In this document: positions 9,245-19,600 of the stretch, piece after piece | How the letters are laid out: every line of letters begins with the position of its first letter | How positions within the stretch are numbered: position 1 is the stretch's first letter | Origin: an uncultured Schlesneria sp. | Lineage (GTDB): Bacteria; Planctomycetota; Planctomycetia; Planctomycetales; Planctomycetaceae | Assembly (NCBI GenBank): GCA_903899985.1 | Contig: CAIULL010000164.1 | Location: 62,001-126,000 of the forward strand | Direction: 5' to 3' | DNA: 64,000 bases | The notes under the pieces: generated by a model | The model's database searches: none | What the model saw: only the letters and a program-made list of their open reading frames with translations | Told to the model about the DNA's origin: nothing | Made by a program: the position numbers and the translations under genes

Positions 9245-9501
9245 GGCCCAACGGGGCCGGTAATTCGAATAGCCAGGGTCGCAGGTCTTCCGGAGGCCCT
9301 GGTGAGTGGTCAACAAAATGAAAAGAGGCCTGAAGGGCCGGCCGTTCGGTTGCACTCTGTCACCGGCACGCTTCAATAATCGTGCCTGATGTCTCGAGGA
9401 AACTGTCGGCCCTACAGGCCTTTTATCTTGACCATTGTTCGGTACCAGGGCCTCCGGAAGACCTCCGACCCTGGCTATGGGAACTTCTGGCCCCTTGGGC
9501 C
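9245..9501. repeat. large imperfect inverted repeat (~100 bp arms)
   Basis: The gap downstream of tatD is mostly one palindrome. The left arm from 9245 (GGCCCAACGGGGCC..., then AGCCAGGGTCGCAGGTCTTCC, then AGAGGCCTGAAGGGCCGGCCG) is matched in the same order by the reverse complement of 9405-9501. The central loop is about 50-60 bases. Transcribed from either strand it would give a very long stem. No ORF or transposase lies inside. The rest of 9163-9577 holds nothing recognised. Confidence 0.85.
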
Positions 9502-9577
9502 GCAAGATCTAGAACATGTCGCTTCACCAAGGGTTGACGACAGTCGCTGATCAGAACGCCGTGATGTTGGACCAGAA

Positions 9578-9889
9578 TCAATGCCGCTGACCGCTCGCAA
9601 CCAACTCCGCATCGATCAAAGAATCCAATTCTTCCTGGTCAGACGGTAACAACGGCTGACACGTATCACGCGCCTCGCGCCAGAGATGCATCAACTCCTG
9701 CAACCGTTGCTGTTGCGCAGCGGAAAAGAATTGGTCCGGGCGAAAACGCTGGACGACGATCATTGGCTCATCCGCCAGTTCCGGGAACCGAAGCGAAAGC
9801 GCGTCCAACGCAGCTCCGGCTGTTGTTCCCTCAGCACAGCCGTTGCCCGGAAAATGCCTGGTAGGATCGAGTTCCCTGCGTTGTCTCAA
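9578..9889 (-). CDS. small protein of unknown function
   Basis: 103 residues, not assigned to a named family. The second half is a charged amphipathic helix pattern (RLQELMHLWREARD, then SDQEELDSLIDAELVASG), a form seen in many short uncharacterised proteins of planctomycetes and cyanobacteria. The first 30 residues look unstructured. The only start that keeps the full frame is TTG at 9889; a start further in is possible. No signal peptide or membrane helix. It lies alone between the large palindrome and the clpB 3' end on the same strand as clpB. Confidence 0.55.
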   Translation of the reverse strand: MRQRRELDPTRHFPGNGCAEGTTAGAALDALSLRFPELADEPMIVVQRFRPDQFFSAAQQQRLQELMHLWREARDTCQPLLPSDQEELDSLIDAELVASGQRH

Positions 9890-10161
9890 CTGGAAGGATA
9901 GCTACCGTGGTCATCCAAGATTACCTCTTGTGCGCAACGTTTACCCGACGATCGTCCCATTCTACTACCACTGGAAGGATTGTCTAATTCCTTATCGAAA
10001 ATTACGGTCACTCTCGGCGAAAGCGACCGTATTTTCAGAACGCCTTAGTCTGACCATCGCGCAATCCGCTGCTATTTTTCGTTTTCACCGCCAAACGTGG
10101 AGAACACCGTAAGATCCCTCGCTTGCGCGTCGGGCTAACGAAGAAAACGAAGAATCCATTT

Positions 10162-12783
10162 CTATTCCTCGCTCTTGCCACCGAACGTAAAATCTCCGTT
10201 CTGCACGTCGATGGTGATTCGATCTCCGTCGGCGAACTGGCCGCTGAGGATCGCGTTGGCCAGTTCGTTCTGCAGGCGTTGCTGGATCACTCTCTTCAGC
10301 GGACGAGCTCCGTAAACCGGATCGTAACCCTCTTCGGCAAGTTGCTTTCGAGCCGCATCGGTGACATTCAGTGTAAAGCCGTTGTCCTCGATACGTTTTT
10401 CCAACCGAACGAGTTGCAGGTCAACGATCTGTCGGATTTCGTTTCGCGTCAGCGGATGGAACACGATGACTTCGTCAACACGATTGAGGAACTCGGGCAG
10501 GAATTCTTTTCTCAATGCCTGAAGGACTCGACGCTCAATCTCTTTATCGTCTTCTTTACCCGCCAGATCCATGATCGTCTGGCTGCCGATATTCGACGTC
10601 ATCACAACGATCGTATTCGTGAAGTCGACGGTGCGGCCATGGCTGTCCGTCAGCCGTCCGTCGTCGAGCAGTTGCAGCAGGACGTTGAACACGTCTCGAT
10701 GCGCCTTCTCGATTTCATCCAGTAACAGCACCGAATAGGGACGACGGCGAACCGCTTCGGTCAGCTTGCCCCCCTCCTCGTAGCCGACGTATCCAGGAGG
10801 TGCACCGATCAGCCGGGCCACCGAATGCTTCTCCATAAATTCGCTCATGTCGATCCGGACCATGGCCCGTTCATCGTCGAACAGGAATTCGGCGAGTGCT
10901 TTACAGAGTTCCGTTTTGCCAACGCCAGTGGGTCCGAGGAAGATGAACGAACCGATCGGTCGATTGGGGTCCTGTAAACCCGAACGGGACCGACGGACCG
11001 CATTCGCCACCGCTGTGACCGCCTCTTGCTGGTTGATCATCCGATGATGGATGTGATCTTCCATTTCAAGCAGTTTGGTCTTTTCGGTCTGCAACAAGCG
11101 CGACACGGGGATACCGGTCCACGTGCCGACAACCTTGGCGATGTCTTCCTGCGTCACTTCTTCGCGCAACAGCCGTTGACCTGGATCACCAAGCTGAGCG
11201 GCACGTTGCTCGGCCTTGGCCAGCTTCTTTTTGGCTTCATCCAGCTGTTTCTGGACTTCCAGTGCCTTGATGTACTCTTCGTTGGAATTCGTCCGCTGTG
11301 CCTGGGTGAAGGCATGGTCGTACGCTGTGTTCAACCTTTCGATCTCTTCCTTCAGCGGACGGATTGAGACCAGCGCATCCTTTTCCGTCTGCCAGCGTGC
11401 CTTGAGTGAGTTCACACTCTCTTCGCGATCAGCGATTTGCCGACGCAGATCATGTAGTCGAGTCTTGCTGTCGGCACTGGACTCTTGCGCAAGGGCTGCG
11501 GCTTCGATTTGCAGACGCGTTAACTGGCGAGTCGCCTCGTCAATCTCGGTCGGCATCGAATCCATTTCCATCCGCAGCCGGCTTGCCGCCTCGTCGACCA
11601 GGTCAATCGCTTTGTCGGGCAGGAACCGATCGTTGATATAGCGATCGGATAACGTCGCCGCGCCGATCAAGGCGTCGTCGGTGATCCGGACACCGTGATG
11701 TGACTCATACCGCGACTTCAGACCACGCAGGATCGAGATCGTGTCTTCCACGCTGGGCTCGTTGACCAGCACCGGCTGGAATCGTCGTTCCAGCGCCGGG
11801 TCCTTTTCAATCGATTTACGATATTCATCCAGCGTCGTGGCACCGACGCAGTGTAGTTCGCCGCGAGCCAAAGCCGGCTTCAGCAGATTGGCCGCATCCA
11901 TGGCTCCTTCCGAGGCACCCGCACCGACGACGGTGTGTAATTCGTCGATGAAGAGAATGACCCGGCCCTGGGCTTCCTGGACTTCTTTCAGCACCGCCTT
12001 CAGTCGATCTTCGAACTCACCACGATATTTCGCCCCGGCGATCAGTGCCCCCATGTCGAGCGCAATCACGGTCTTGTCTTTCAGGTTTTGTGGAACATCA
12101 CCCATCACGATCCGATGAGCAAGACCTTCGACGATGGCTGTCTTTCCAACCCCTGCGTCGCCGATCAGGACAGGGTTGTTCTTACGCCTGCGAGACAGAA
12201 CCTGGATCACGCGACGGATTTCCTGATCGCGGCCGATCACAGGATCGATCTTGCCGAGACGGGCCAGTGCAACCAGATCCTTACCGTATTTTTCGAGAGC
12301 CTGATATTTGTCTTCGGGATTCTGATCCGTGACGGTCTGTGAGCCGCGTACCGCTTTCAACGCACTCATGACGTCCGCTTCAGTGACGCCGTTCAGCTTC
12401 AACACTCGTTGAGCCTGATCGTCAACTTGAGTCAACGCCATCAGCAGGTGCTCTGTGGAAACGAAGGCGTCCTTCATTCCGTCCGCCAGTTCGGTCGCTT
12501 TGTCAAGTACCTGACGAATCGCCGTACTGGCACCGACCTGGCCACCACCGCCCGAGCTTCGCGGAAGCTTGTTCAGATCGGCTTCGATGATCGTTCGCAA
12601 CTGGGGGACACGGATCCCGATCTTCTCCATCAATGGCCGGACAATCCCTTCCTTTTCGTCGAGCAGGGCCTTCAGCAGATGCAGCGGTACAAGTTGAGCG
12701 TTCCCCTGCGATTCCGCCAGTTGCTGTGCGGACTGAAGAGCCTCTTGCGCCTTCACTGTCAGTTTGTCGGGACGAAATGCCAT
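10162..12783 (-). CDS. clpB: ATP-dependent disaggregase ClpB
   Basis: 873 residues, normal for ClpB, the Hsp100 that works with DnaK to pull apart protein aggregates in the cytoplasm. In order: an N-terminal Clp_N double repeat ([19 protein letters not shown]), first AAA+ module with Walker [16 protein letters not shown] and [20 protein letters not shown], the coiled-coil middle domain (about residues 405-530) that marks ClpB, and a second AAA+ module with [19 protein letters not shown]. The ATG at 12783 has GGAGA 8 bases upstream; an in-frame TTG at 12798 lies on that ribosome site. Downstream of dnaK on the same strand, separated by two hairpins. Confidence 0.97.
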   Translation of the reverse strand: MAFRPDKLTVKAQEALQSAQQLAESQGNAQLVPLHLLKALLDEKEGIVRPLMEKIGIRVPQLRTIIEADLNKLPRSSGGGGQVGASTAIRQVLDKATELADGMKDAFVSTEHLLMALTQVDDQAQRVLKLNGVTEADVMSALKAVRGSQTVTDQNPEDKYQALEKYGKDLVALARLGKIDPVIGRDQEIRRVIQVLSRRRKNNPVLIGDAGVGKTAIVEGLAHRIVMGDVPQNLKDKTVIALDMGALIAGAKYRGEFEDRLKAVLKEVQEAQGRVILFIDELHTVVGAGASEGAMDAANLLKPALARGELHCVGATTLDEYRKSIEKDPALERRFQPVLVNEPSVEDTISILRGLKSRYESHHGVRITDDALIGAATLSDRYINDRFLPDKAIDLVDEAASRLRMEMDSMPTEIDEATRQLTRLQIEAAALAQESSADSKTRLHDLRRQIADREESVNSLKARWQTEKDALVSIRPLKEEIERLNTAYDHAFTQAQRTNSNEEYIKALEVQKQLDEAKKKLAKAEQRAAQLGDPGQRLLREEVTQEDIAKVVGTWTGIPVSRLLQTEKTKLLEMEDHIHHRMINQQEAVTAVANAVRRSRSGLQDPNRPIGSFIFLGPTGVGKTELCKALAEFLFDDERAMVRIDMSEFMEKHSVARLIGAPPGYVGYEEGGKLTEAVRRRPYSVLLLDEIEKAHRDVFNVLLQLLDDGRLTDSHGRTVDFTNTIVVMTSNIGSQTIMDLAGKEDDKEIERRVLQALRKEFLPEFLNRVDEVIVFHPLTRNEIRQIVDLQLVRLEKRIEDNGFTLNVTDAARKQLAEEGYDPVYGARPLKRVIQQRLQNELANAILSGQFADGDRITIDVQNGDFTFGGKSEE

Positions 12784-12803
12784 GATGCGTCTCTCCAAAA
12801 AAA

Positions 12804-12878
12804 GGCGAGCCGAACGGCGTCGGCCATCGGATTCTTGATGTGCGTTAGAATCCGAGGGCTGACGCCGCTCGGCTCGCC
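12804..12878. repeat. long hairpin between dnaK and clpB (first)
   Basis: Arms 12804-12835 (GGCGAGCCGAACGGCGTCGG...) and 12847-12878 are complementary at about 29 of 32 positions around an 11-base loop. It begins 20 bases upstream of the clpB start and so would sit in the clpB leader or the dnaK-clpB transcript. There is no U-run after it on the minus strand strong enough to call it a terminator. It looks like a dispersed palindromic element used as spacer. Confidence 0.85.
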
Positions 12879-12912
12879 AGGTACTTCGATCGTTTGCGTA
12901 CTAAGACTTTAC

Positions 12913-12993
12913 AATGGGAGAGCGAGGTTCCAGCCGAGCCAAGTCGATGCGTATTGCCGCTTCGCGGCTCGGCGGGAGCCTCGCCCTCCCATT
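12913..12993. repeat. long hairpin between dnaK and clpB (second)
   Basis: Arms 12913-12940 (AATGGGAGAGCGAGGTTCCA...) and 12966-12993 pair at about 24 of 28 positions around a 25-base loop. It is unrelated in sequence to the neighbouring hairpin. The two fill the 285-base dnaK-clpB gap. The copies on each arm differ by transitions compatible with G-U pairs in RNA, hinting at selection for the fold, or simply at decay. Confidence 0.8.
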
Positions 12994-13068
12994 AGTCGTC
13001 GAATTCAAAATTCAGAGGGAGGAACAGCATATGCCGTTCCCCTTCGTCTGAATCTCTCTTGAAACGGA

Positions 13069-14979
13069 TCAACTCTTCTTTTCGAATTCGGCGTCGATCA
13101 CTTCTTCATCGGCCTTGGCACCGTTTGCCGATGCCTGAGGACCAGCATCGCCGTCTGCAGCGGCCCCACCCGCAGCAGACTGCATGTGCTGGCTGAGTGC
13201 AAAGCTGGCCTGTTGCAATCCGTCGACTGCCGAATTGATCGCAGCAATATCTTCTCCCTTTTCGGCAGCTTTCACCTTTTCGATGCTCGCTTCGACAGCC
13301 CCCTTCGAGGCCGCGTCGAGTTTCGCACCGTGCTCTTTCAGGATTTTTTCCACTTCGTAAACAGAGGTCGAGGCCTTGTTCTTGGCCTCAGCCAGTTCAC
13401 GACGATGTTTGTCCTCAGCCGCATGGGCTTCGGCATCTTTTTTCATCTTCTCAATCTCGGCGGAATCGAGCCCGCTGGAGTTTTCGATTTTCACCGAATG
13501 CTCTTTGCCCGTGGCCTGATCCTTGGCTTTGACGTTGAGGATCCCGTTAACATCGATGTCAAAGGTCACTTCGATTTTCGGAGTCCCACGCGGAGCGGGC
13601 AAAATCCCTTCGAGGTTGAACTGATTCAACAGCCGATTGTCCCGAGCCATCGGACGTTCACCCTGGTAGACGCTGATCGTCACCGCTGTCTGGCCGTCTG
13701 CCGCCGTCGAGAATGTCTGAGTCGCCGTCTTGGGAATCGTGGTATTACGTTCGATCAAGACGGTCAGCACGCCCCCTTCGGTTTCCAGACCCAGCGACAG
13801 TGGTGTCACGTCGAGCAACACCATGTCTTTGACGTCGCCCGAGATGATGCCCCCTTGAATCGCAGCACCGACGGACACGACTTCATCAGGATTCACACCC
13901 CGGTGAGGCTCTTTCCCGCCGAACATCTTCTTGACGAATTCCTGAACTTTCGGCACGCGAGTCGAACCACCGACCAGCACCACTTCGTCGATCTGGCTGG
14001 GTGACAGCTTGGCGTCGCGAAGCGCGTTTTCAACCGGCTTACGGCAGCGTTCGATCAGATGATCGACCATCCGCTCGAATTCCGCTCGGGTCACGGTCAT
14101 CTGCAAGTGCTTCGCACCCGTCGCGTCCGCCGTAATGAACGGCAGGTTCACGTCGGTCGACTGTTGACCTGAGAGCTCCTTCTTGGCCTTTTCAGCGGCT
14201 TCACGCAATCGCTGCAGCGCCATCGCGTCCTTACGCAGGTCGATTCCATGCTCGGCCTGGAACTTGTCGGCAATGTGCTTGATCAACACTTCGTCAAAGT
14301 CGTCACCACCGAGGTGCGTATCACCGTTGGTGCTGAGAACTTCAACCAGTTCGTTATCGACTTCGAGCACAGATACGTCGAACGTTCCACCCCCGAGGTC
14401 GAAAACCGCAATCTTTTCGTTCTTTTTGTTCTGCAATCCGTAAGCCAGAGCCGCAGCGGTTGGCTCGTTGATAATTCGTTCCACCTTCAAACCGGCGATC
14501 TCACCAGCGTCCTTGGTGGCCTGGCGTTGAGCATCGTTGAAATAGGCAGGAACGGTGATCACGGCGCGGCTGACCGTATGACCGAGATAGGCTTCAGCAG
14601 CCTCTTTCAGCTTACGAAGAACCTGAGCCGACACTTCCGGAGGAGTGTAAGTCTTGCCGTGAACTTCAACCTTCACGTATTCAGCAGGCCCGCCGACGAT
14701 TTTGTAGGGGACCATCTTTTCTTCGGATTCGACTTCGCTGTGTCGTCGTCCCATGAACCGCTTGATCGAGTAGATCGTGTTCTTGGGATTGGTGACCGCT
14801 TGCCGCTTGGCGGGGTCACCGACCAGACGATCTCCCTTTTCGGTGTATGCCACGACCGACGGAGTGATTCGATTGCCATCCTGATTGGCGATGACCTTGA
14901 CTTCGCCCCCTTCCATGACGGAGACGACGGAGTTCGTCGTACCAAGGTCGATACCGATGATTTTTTCTTGAATAGCCAT
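13069..14979 (-). CDS. dnaK: molecular chaperone DnaK (Hsp70)
   Basis: 636 residues, the usual length. N-terminal ATPase motif [20 protein letters not shown], then the [20 protein letters not shown] and [14 protein letters not shown] segments and [15 protein letters not shown]; a substrate-binding domain with [14 protein letters not shown]; and a C-terminus ending near [12 protein letters not shown], the usual EEVxDAEF-type tail. The ATG at 14979 gives [13 protein letters not shown] with GGAGA upstream; an ATG at 14994 would add five residues and has no ribosome site. grpE and dnaJ are not adjacent. A palindrome 35-59 bases upstream may be its operator. Confidence 0.98.
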   Translation of the reverse strand: MAIQEKIIGIDLGTTNSVVSVMEGGEVKVIANQDGNRITPSVVAYTEKGDRLVGDPAKRQAVTNPKNTIYSIKRFMGRRHSEVESEEKMVPYKIVGGPAEYVKVEVHGKTYTPPEVSAQVLRKLKEAAEAYLGHTVSRAVITVPAYFNDAQRQATKDAGEIAGLKVERIINEPTAAALAYGLQNKKNEKIAVFDLGGGTFDVSVLEVDNELVEVLSTNGDTHLGGDDFDEVLIKHIADKFQAEHGIDLRKDAMALQRLREAAEKAKKELSGQQSTDVNLPFITADATGAKHLQMTVTRAEFERMVDHLIERCRKPVENALRDAKLSPSQIDEVVLVGGSTRVPKVQEFVKKMFGGKEPHRGVNPDEVVSVGAAIQGGIISGDVKDMVLLDVTPLSLGLETEGGVLTVLIERNTTIPKTATQTFSTAADGQTAVTISVYQGERPMARDNRLLNQFNLEGILPAPRGTPKIEVTFDIDVNGILNVKAKDQATGKEHSVKIENSSGLDSAEIEKMKKDAEAHAAEDKHRRELAEAKNKASTSVYEVEKILKEHGAKLDAASKGAVEASIEKVKAAEKGEDIAAINSAVDGLQQASFALSQHMQSAAGGAAADGDAGPQASANGAKADEEVIDAEFEKKS

Positions 14980-15013
14980 AGTTGCCGTCTCCATTGGTAA
15001 AAGGAGGATTGTT

Positions 15014-15038
15014 GACAGGAAAGTACGGTGTTCCTGTC
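15014..15038. promoter_or_regulatory. operator-like palindrome upstream of dnaK
   Basis: GACAGGAA, nine bases, TTCCTGTC: a perfect 8-bp inverted repeat with a 9-base spacer, centred about 47 bases before the dnaK start codon. The geometry copies the CIRCE element bound by HrcA (9-bp arms, 9-base spacer), but the sequence is not CIRCE (TTAGCACTC/GAGTGCTAA). A heat-shock operator for another repressor, or an mRNA leader hairpin, are both possible. Confidence 0.5.
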
Positions 15039-15264
15039 CTCAAATGCAAAGACCGCGCCAACCGCATTCCGGTAGTAGAATTGGCTTGAAAATAAAGGAT
15101 TTACGGCAAAAACAAAGGATTTCGAAGAAACCACAGCGCCGCGAACTGCCGTTTTTGCAGCCAACCTCAACTAACACCGAAAACCCAATGGTGCCATTTT
15201 GGCGGAAGAATTTCTACCGAAGTAAAAGCAAATCACCGGGGACAAAACGTTGAATGCGACGACT

Positions 15265-15430
15265 TCGTTTGACCGCGCCTCGCAGAGAAGCGGGAACGGA
15301 GCGGCAGATTTGATGTCAACCGAGGCGTCATTTCCTCGTTGGAGCGTTGCGAAAACTCAGCGGTGCGGCAACGTTCCAAGAGATCGGCTGGACGCCGATC
15401 CACCTGCGCCGATGGCTACGGGTTAAACGA
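15265..15430. repeat. 166-bp repeat family, copy 1
   Basis: Begins TCGTTTGACCGCGCC and ends GGCTACGGGTTAAACGA, so the ends form a ~10-bp terminal inverted repeat (TCGTTTAACC/GGTTAAACGA, one mismatch on the left here). It is nearly identical to copy 2 (15444-15609), only 13 bases away in the same orientation, and clearly related to copy 3 (35369-35533). No transposase or stable ORF inside; the short ORFs across it come from the repeat itself. The rest of the dnaK-DUF1080 gap (14980-15673) apart from the operator holds nothing recognised. Confidence 0.93.
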
Positions 15431-15443
15431 GGCAGAGTCATCT

Positions 15444-15609
15444 TCGTTTAACCGCGCCTCGCAGAGAAGCGGGAACGGAGCGGCAGATTTGACGTCAACC
15501 GAAGTGTCATTTCCTCGTTGGAGCGTTGCGAAAACTCAGCATTGCGGCAACGTTCCAAGCGATCGGCTGGACGCCGATCCACCTGCGCCAATGGCTACGG
15601 GTTAAACGA
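15444..15609. repeat. 166-bp repeat family, copy 2
   Basis: Same length and orientation as copy 1, with perfect terminal repeats TCGTTTAACC and GGTTAAACGA. It differs from copy 1 by roughly ten substitutions and no gaps. The internal blocks CGCAGAGAAGCGGGAACGGA and GATCGGCTGGACGCCGATCC are shared; the second contains a small palindrome (GATCGGC..GCCGATC) that would form an internal hairpin. The stretch 15610-15673 behind it holds nothing recognised. Confidence 0.93.
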
Positions 15610-15673
15610 GGAAATTCCCACGTTCCTTGAAGTCGTGGGACGGCCCCATTTAAGACGGTCTACGAAATCGTCT

Positions 15674-16414
15674 TTATTTCAGCTCGGTGATCCGGATGTT
15701 CTTAAATTCTGCCCACATTGGTTTTCCGGCGTGCAACTGCAACGCCATGATCCCGTCGGAGAAGGCGTTCTGGGGGTCTTCGTCCGTAAAATCGAGAATC
15801 AGCGTGTTATTCAGAAAATGCTGAATTCGGTTCCCTTTCCCGATGATCACCACATCGTTCCAGTCGTCGAGTTTGAATAGTGCCTGGAACTTCGCCTGGT
15901 CGATCAGATCGGATTTGATGACGTGCTTTCCATCTTTATCCCATTTGGCCTGCTCGCCAGCCAGGCAGATCCGTCCCCGCTTTCCCCCTTCGTCATAAAT
16001 GAAGCCAGAAATATTGGGCAGGGTGACCTCATTGCGAAGTTCATGCTGATAACCGCGAACAACCCAGTTGTTTTTCACGTTTGCATCAGTGATGTGCTTT
16101 GATCGGTATTGAATTCCGGAATTGTTGGTGGCATTACATCGGAACGAAAGACGCAGATCGAAATCCTTTGTCCGGGCGTCTTTGCTGATCAGAAACGTGT
16201 TTCCGTTGGCCATCGCTTCGGGTGTCGTCTCGCCGTGGATCACTCCGTCTTTGACGCTCCAAAGTCTCGGGTCACCGTCCCAGCCCGTCAGATCTTTTCC
16301 ATTGAACAGGGTTTTCATCCCGACAGGTTCTGGCGGAGGTGATTCGGCATTGACCACCTGGAAAGAAATCAGACAGGCAAGGATGGGAACAAGAATCAAG
16401 CGGTGGATCATCAT
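15674..16414 (-). CDS. secreted 3-keto-disaccharide hydrolase domain (DUF1080) protein
   Basis: 246 residues with a signal peptide (MMIHRLILVPILACLISF, cleaved near VNA-ES). The rest is one DUF1080/3-keto-disaccharide hydrolase concanavalin-like domain: TLFNGKDLTGWDGDPRLW, VIHGETTPEA, LRLSFRCNATNNSGIQYRS, and the closing MALQLHAGKPMWAEFKNIRI. In planctomycetes these occur in dozens of copies and are thought to act on oxidised glycans in the periplasm or outside; the substrate here is unknown. It lies downstream of the large PQQ-like gene on the same strand but is separated by a 194-base repeat-rich gap. An ATG at 16411 is an equally possible start. Confidence 0.92.
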   Translation of the reverse strand: MMIHRLILVPILACLISFQVVNAESPPPEPVGMKTLFNGKDLTGWDGDPRLWSVKDGVIHGETTPEAMANGNTFLISKDARTKDFDLRLSFRCNATNNSGIQYRSKHITDANVKNNWVVRGYQHELRNEVTLPNISGFIYDEGGKRGRICLAGEQAKWDKDGKHVIKSDLIDQAKFQALFKLDDWNDVVIIGKGNRIQHFLNNTLILDFTDEDPQNAFSDGIMALQLHAGKPMWAEFKNIRITELK

Positions 16415-16439
16415 ATTTTCCCGAAGAGGTTGTCAGTTC

Positions 16440-16575
16440 TCGTCGCAAAGGCGTCCAGCCTCGACGACATTTTCCGTATCGGAGGCTTCCAGCCTCCAAG
16501 TTTTATTAGTGGTAGAGGCTGAACGCTTCCACCACAGATCGAGGTCGGTGGCTGAAAGCCCCTTCGACGACATGT
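16440..16575. repeat. cluster of short palindromes
   Basis: Contains GGAGGCTTCCAGCCTCC (16481-16497, perfect 7-bp arms), a GTGGTAGAGGC...TTCCACCAC pair at 16510-16534, and outer GTCG-rich ends that partly pair. It fills the gap between the PQQ-like gene and the DUF1080 gene. It has the look of planctomycete intergenic palindromic elements; no second full copy was noticed in the window. Confidence 0.5.
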
Positions 16576-16608
16576 GAAATGGTCGTTTCCGTTGCGTACG
16601 CTTCATCA

Positions 16609-19600
16609 CTATTTCGTTGGTGGAAACGTCAGTTCTAACTGAAAGTGATAGAAATCGACAACCAACTTCCGGTCATCAATCGAAGGAACGAATTGCACAC
16701 CTCGGCCACCCGGATCGAGTGCTTCCTGCTTTTCGTAAATCCTGGCCCCCGTCCGTTTGTCGAGAATCAGTGACGAGAGTTTTGGCGACAGCGGAAAACC
16801 ATTTCGCGCATCGATGTCAACGAACCACGACGCTAACACCAGTACGGGAACACTCGCAGGCTGCGCCGTATCGAAGGCCAACTCGGCGACTGGCACCGAC
16901 CACAGCACCTTCCCCTCTTTTTTGTCGATCGAGCAAACAATTCCATCGATCGTAAACGCCACATTCGACGGCGCACCTAATTCCCGGGGTGATTGAAAGT
17001 CTTTTGGTGATCCGAAATTCAGCGGAATGACTCGACGCTGATCCGGTGGCTTTGACTGGACCCCCGCCACGATGATGTACCGATCATCCCAGCGCTGTGC
17101 CGCCATGACGACGACCCCTCGAAGTGGCCGTTTGACAGGGACGTCGGTTGTCAGTCGTACTTCTCCCGTAGCCAGTTTCAGTACCGTCAGTTTTCCACTC
17201 GGTTCCAGGATCGCGAGATCTTCGTCATCAATCACGCTTGGTACACTGGTCGACTGATGCTGCGATTGCCAGATCACACGATCGCCGTCGAAATCTCGCA
17301 TTTCGAAGATTCTCTGGTCGGCACCTTGATTGTGCAAACTTAATCGACGCGTCCCGCGAAACCAGATCGGTGTCTCGTTCGCGTTTCCCCGATGCTGTTG
17401 TTGAATCTTTCCGTCAATTGTTCGTAACAGGTAAGCACCATTGTCGGGCGCATTGACGACAAGCGATTTGTCAGCTGTTGCGTCCGCCTTGGCAAATTGT
17501 GAACCCGTTCGCGACCACAGAATCTGACCGGTTTCGGGATCGGCGGCGAAAAGGCGATTATCTAATTGATAAAAGACGGCGTCATCGGCCAGTCCGATCA
17601 GAAAGCCCGCCGAGCCTCGAGTGTCGTACATCAATTGAAATCGTCGTCCGTTCGGAAGCAGACGGCGTTCGACCGTCGTATTGTTCGGACGGGTCGCCAT
17701 AAATGCACTTGGCCGCAGCGACTTTTCAAAGAGAAGACGCGGTTCGCTTTGGGAGTCTGCAACTTCCATGACAGCCAGCCACATCCCTGACGAGAACGCC
17801 AGTCGTCGTCCCCGAATATGCAACTGACTGGGGTGGATCCGCTGTTCGTTTGCCGTATTCACCAGCGGGAACCGCCAGACGACTTTGAAATTCGGATCTC
17901 GCGCCGTCAACATCGTGACCAAGGCGTCCGTCTCGAACGTCCAGCCTTTAAAGTACTGGCCGACATGCGTGACTACATCAACAGGCCATGTTGCCTGTGT
18001 CAAATGATGTTCGGTCCGATTGACTTCGACTTCACCAAGAGGCCAACTTAACCGGTTCACCGTCGACTGACGAATATCGTTTCTCACCATCCATTCGTCA
18101 CTCAACTGCCGACCGGTTTTTCCGTCGCGTAAAGTCTCTGTGGGAAAACGCTGACCGAGTTCCTCGATCCAGAGCCTGGCTTCTTTCGGGGCGCTCGACG
18201 CCAGAAATCGAGAGGCCAGTCCGGCCACCGCCGCCGCAGCAACTGATTTATTTTCGGAACCCGCAATTCGCTCCAAAAGCTTTGTTCGCGACATCTCGAC
18301 GGGCAACGCCTCATTTGACTCAGCCAGCCGCAGTAACAATCCGTCGGCAGCGGGGTGCCCGATCGTGAATCGCACAAACTTGACCAGACGGTGATTTCGA
18401 TCTGGGGTCGCCAGAATCGCGTCGAGTTCCCGGCCAAACACTTTCGCAATTTCCGTTCGCTCACTGGAACTGGCCGCTTCGTAGATCGCGAACAATTGTG
18501 AGCGAAGACTTTGCTCGAGTGAAACAAAATGATCAGGCCCGCTGGCAACCATTTCGTCGGGGAGCTGCATCGTAAGTGCCAGCCGAAAAAGCTGCGCAAC
18601 GGCACCGACGCGATCACCAGTTTCATTCAGTGCCGACACCAGAAGTTGCGTGACTTCGATCTGTTGTCGAGGATCTTCTGAAAGTGACTGCAGCTCGGCA
18701 GAAGACTGCAGCAATTGACGTGGATCATTGCGAAAACGATCAACCAAGGTTTCCACCAGAATCCGCTTCACTCGCAGTTGAGGCTGTTGCTTCAAGGACC
18801 GACGGAGATCGTCGATCGCGTCACCCTCATTTCCACGATGCAGTCGCAATTCGCCTCGCAGCGCGAGCGCTTCCGCATTTGCGGGATCGACGTCTAACTG
18901 ACGCTCGATCTGCTGGTCAATCTCGGCAAGTGACCGAAAACCAACGACGTCATTAATTCCACACGAAACGAGAGCCCCCTCTCCAACAGCCAGGTTGCCC
19001 GGGATGCGATTTCCGGGAAGCTTCGACCGTCCGAGAATCTGGCCTGTCTTCAAATTGAGGGTCGCGATGTGCCCGCTTGATAGCGGCAGCAGATACTGCG
19101 AACCGATACGGACACCGCGTCCACTCGGTTCAGGAATTTCCGTCGGTTGATTCCAGACGTCAGTACCGTCTGCCAATGAGTACGCCACGACTTGCGAGCG
19201 TCCCACGACAATGACCTGGTCACCATTCACACAAGCGACGTATAGCCCCTGTTGTCGCTGCCGCTTCCAGATTAAGGTGCCATCGATCAGATTCAGACAG
19301 TGGATTTCACTGGAATCGCGAGGCGTTAAAACCATGCGACCACCTGCCAGAACGGGACCACTATCAAGCCAACGACCGGTTTCTTCGTCACCGACGACTT
19401 CGCCACCCCCCTGCAAGCTTTTTCGCGACGGCGAATCGTACGAATAACCCCATTTCAATTGTCGCTGGACGACATCAAAAGCTACGACCGAACCATTTGC
19501 GGTGGGACAGATCATCAGTCCCTCATTGACTGCGGGAATCAGTCCCGCCGACCGGAAAGGTGCTCCGAATAAGGCTCGGTCAGTGGTAATTAATGCCTGC

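Noticed and set aside
10123-13062. Long plus-strand ORFs opposite clpB (for example 10123-10725 and 12409-13062)
   Set aside because: They are mirror frames of a strongly conserved gene, with no known domain, and their composition follows the codon positions of clpB.
13186-15000. Long plus-strand ORFs opposite dnaK (272 and 250 codons)
   Set aside because: Antisense shadows of dnaK; no ribosome site or domain. The real gene is certain from full-length motifs.
15265-15609. CRISPR array
   Set aside because: Only two direct repeats of 166 bp with a 13-base spacer; no short repeat/variable spacer pattern and no cas genes.
15339-15880. ORFs encoding MERCENSAVRQRSKRSAGRR-type peptides
   Set aside because: They come from the 166-bp repeat and appear twice because the repeat does; the frame breaks between copies in related copy 3.
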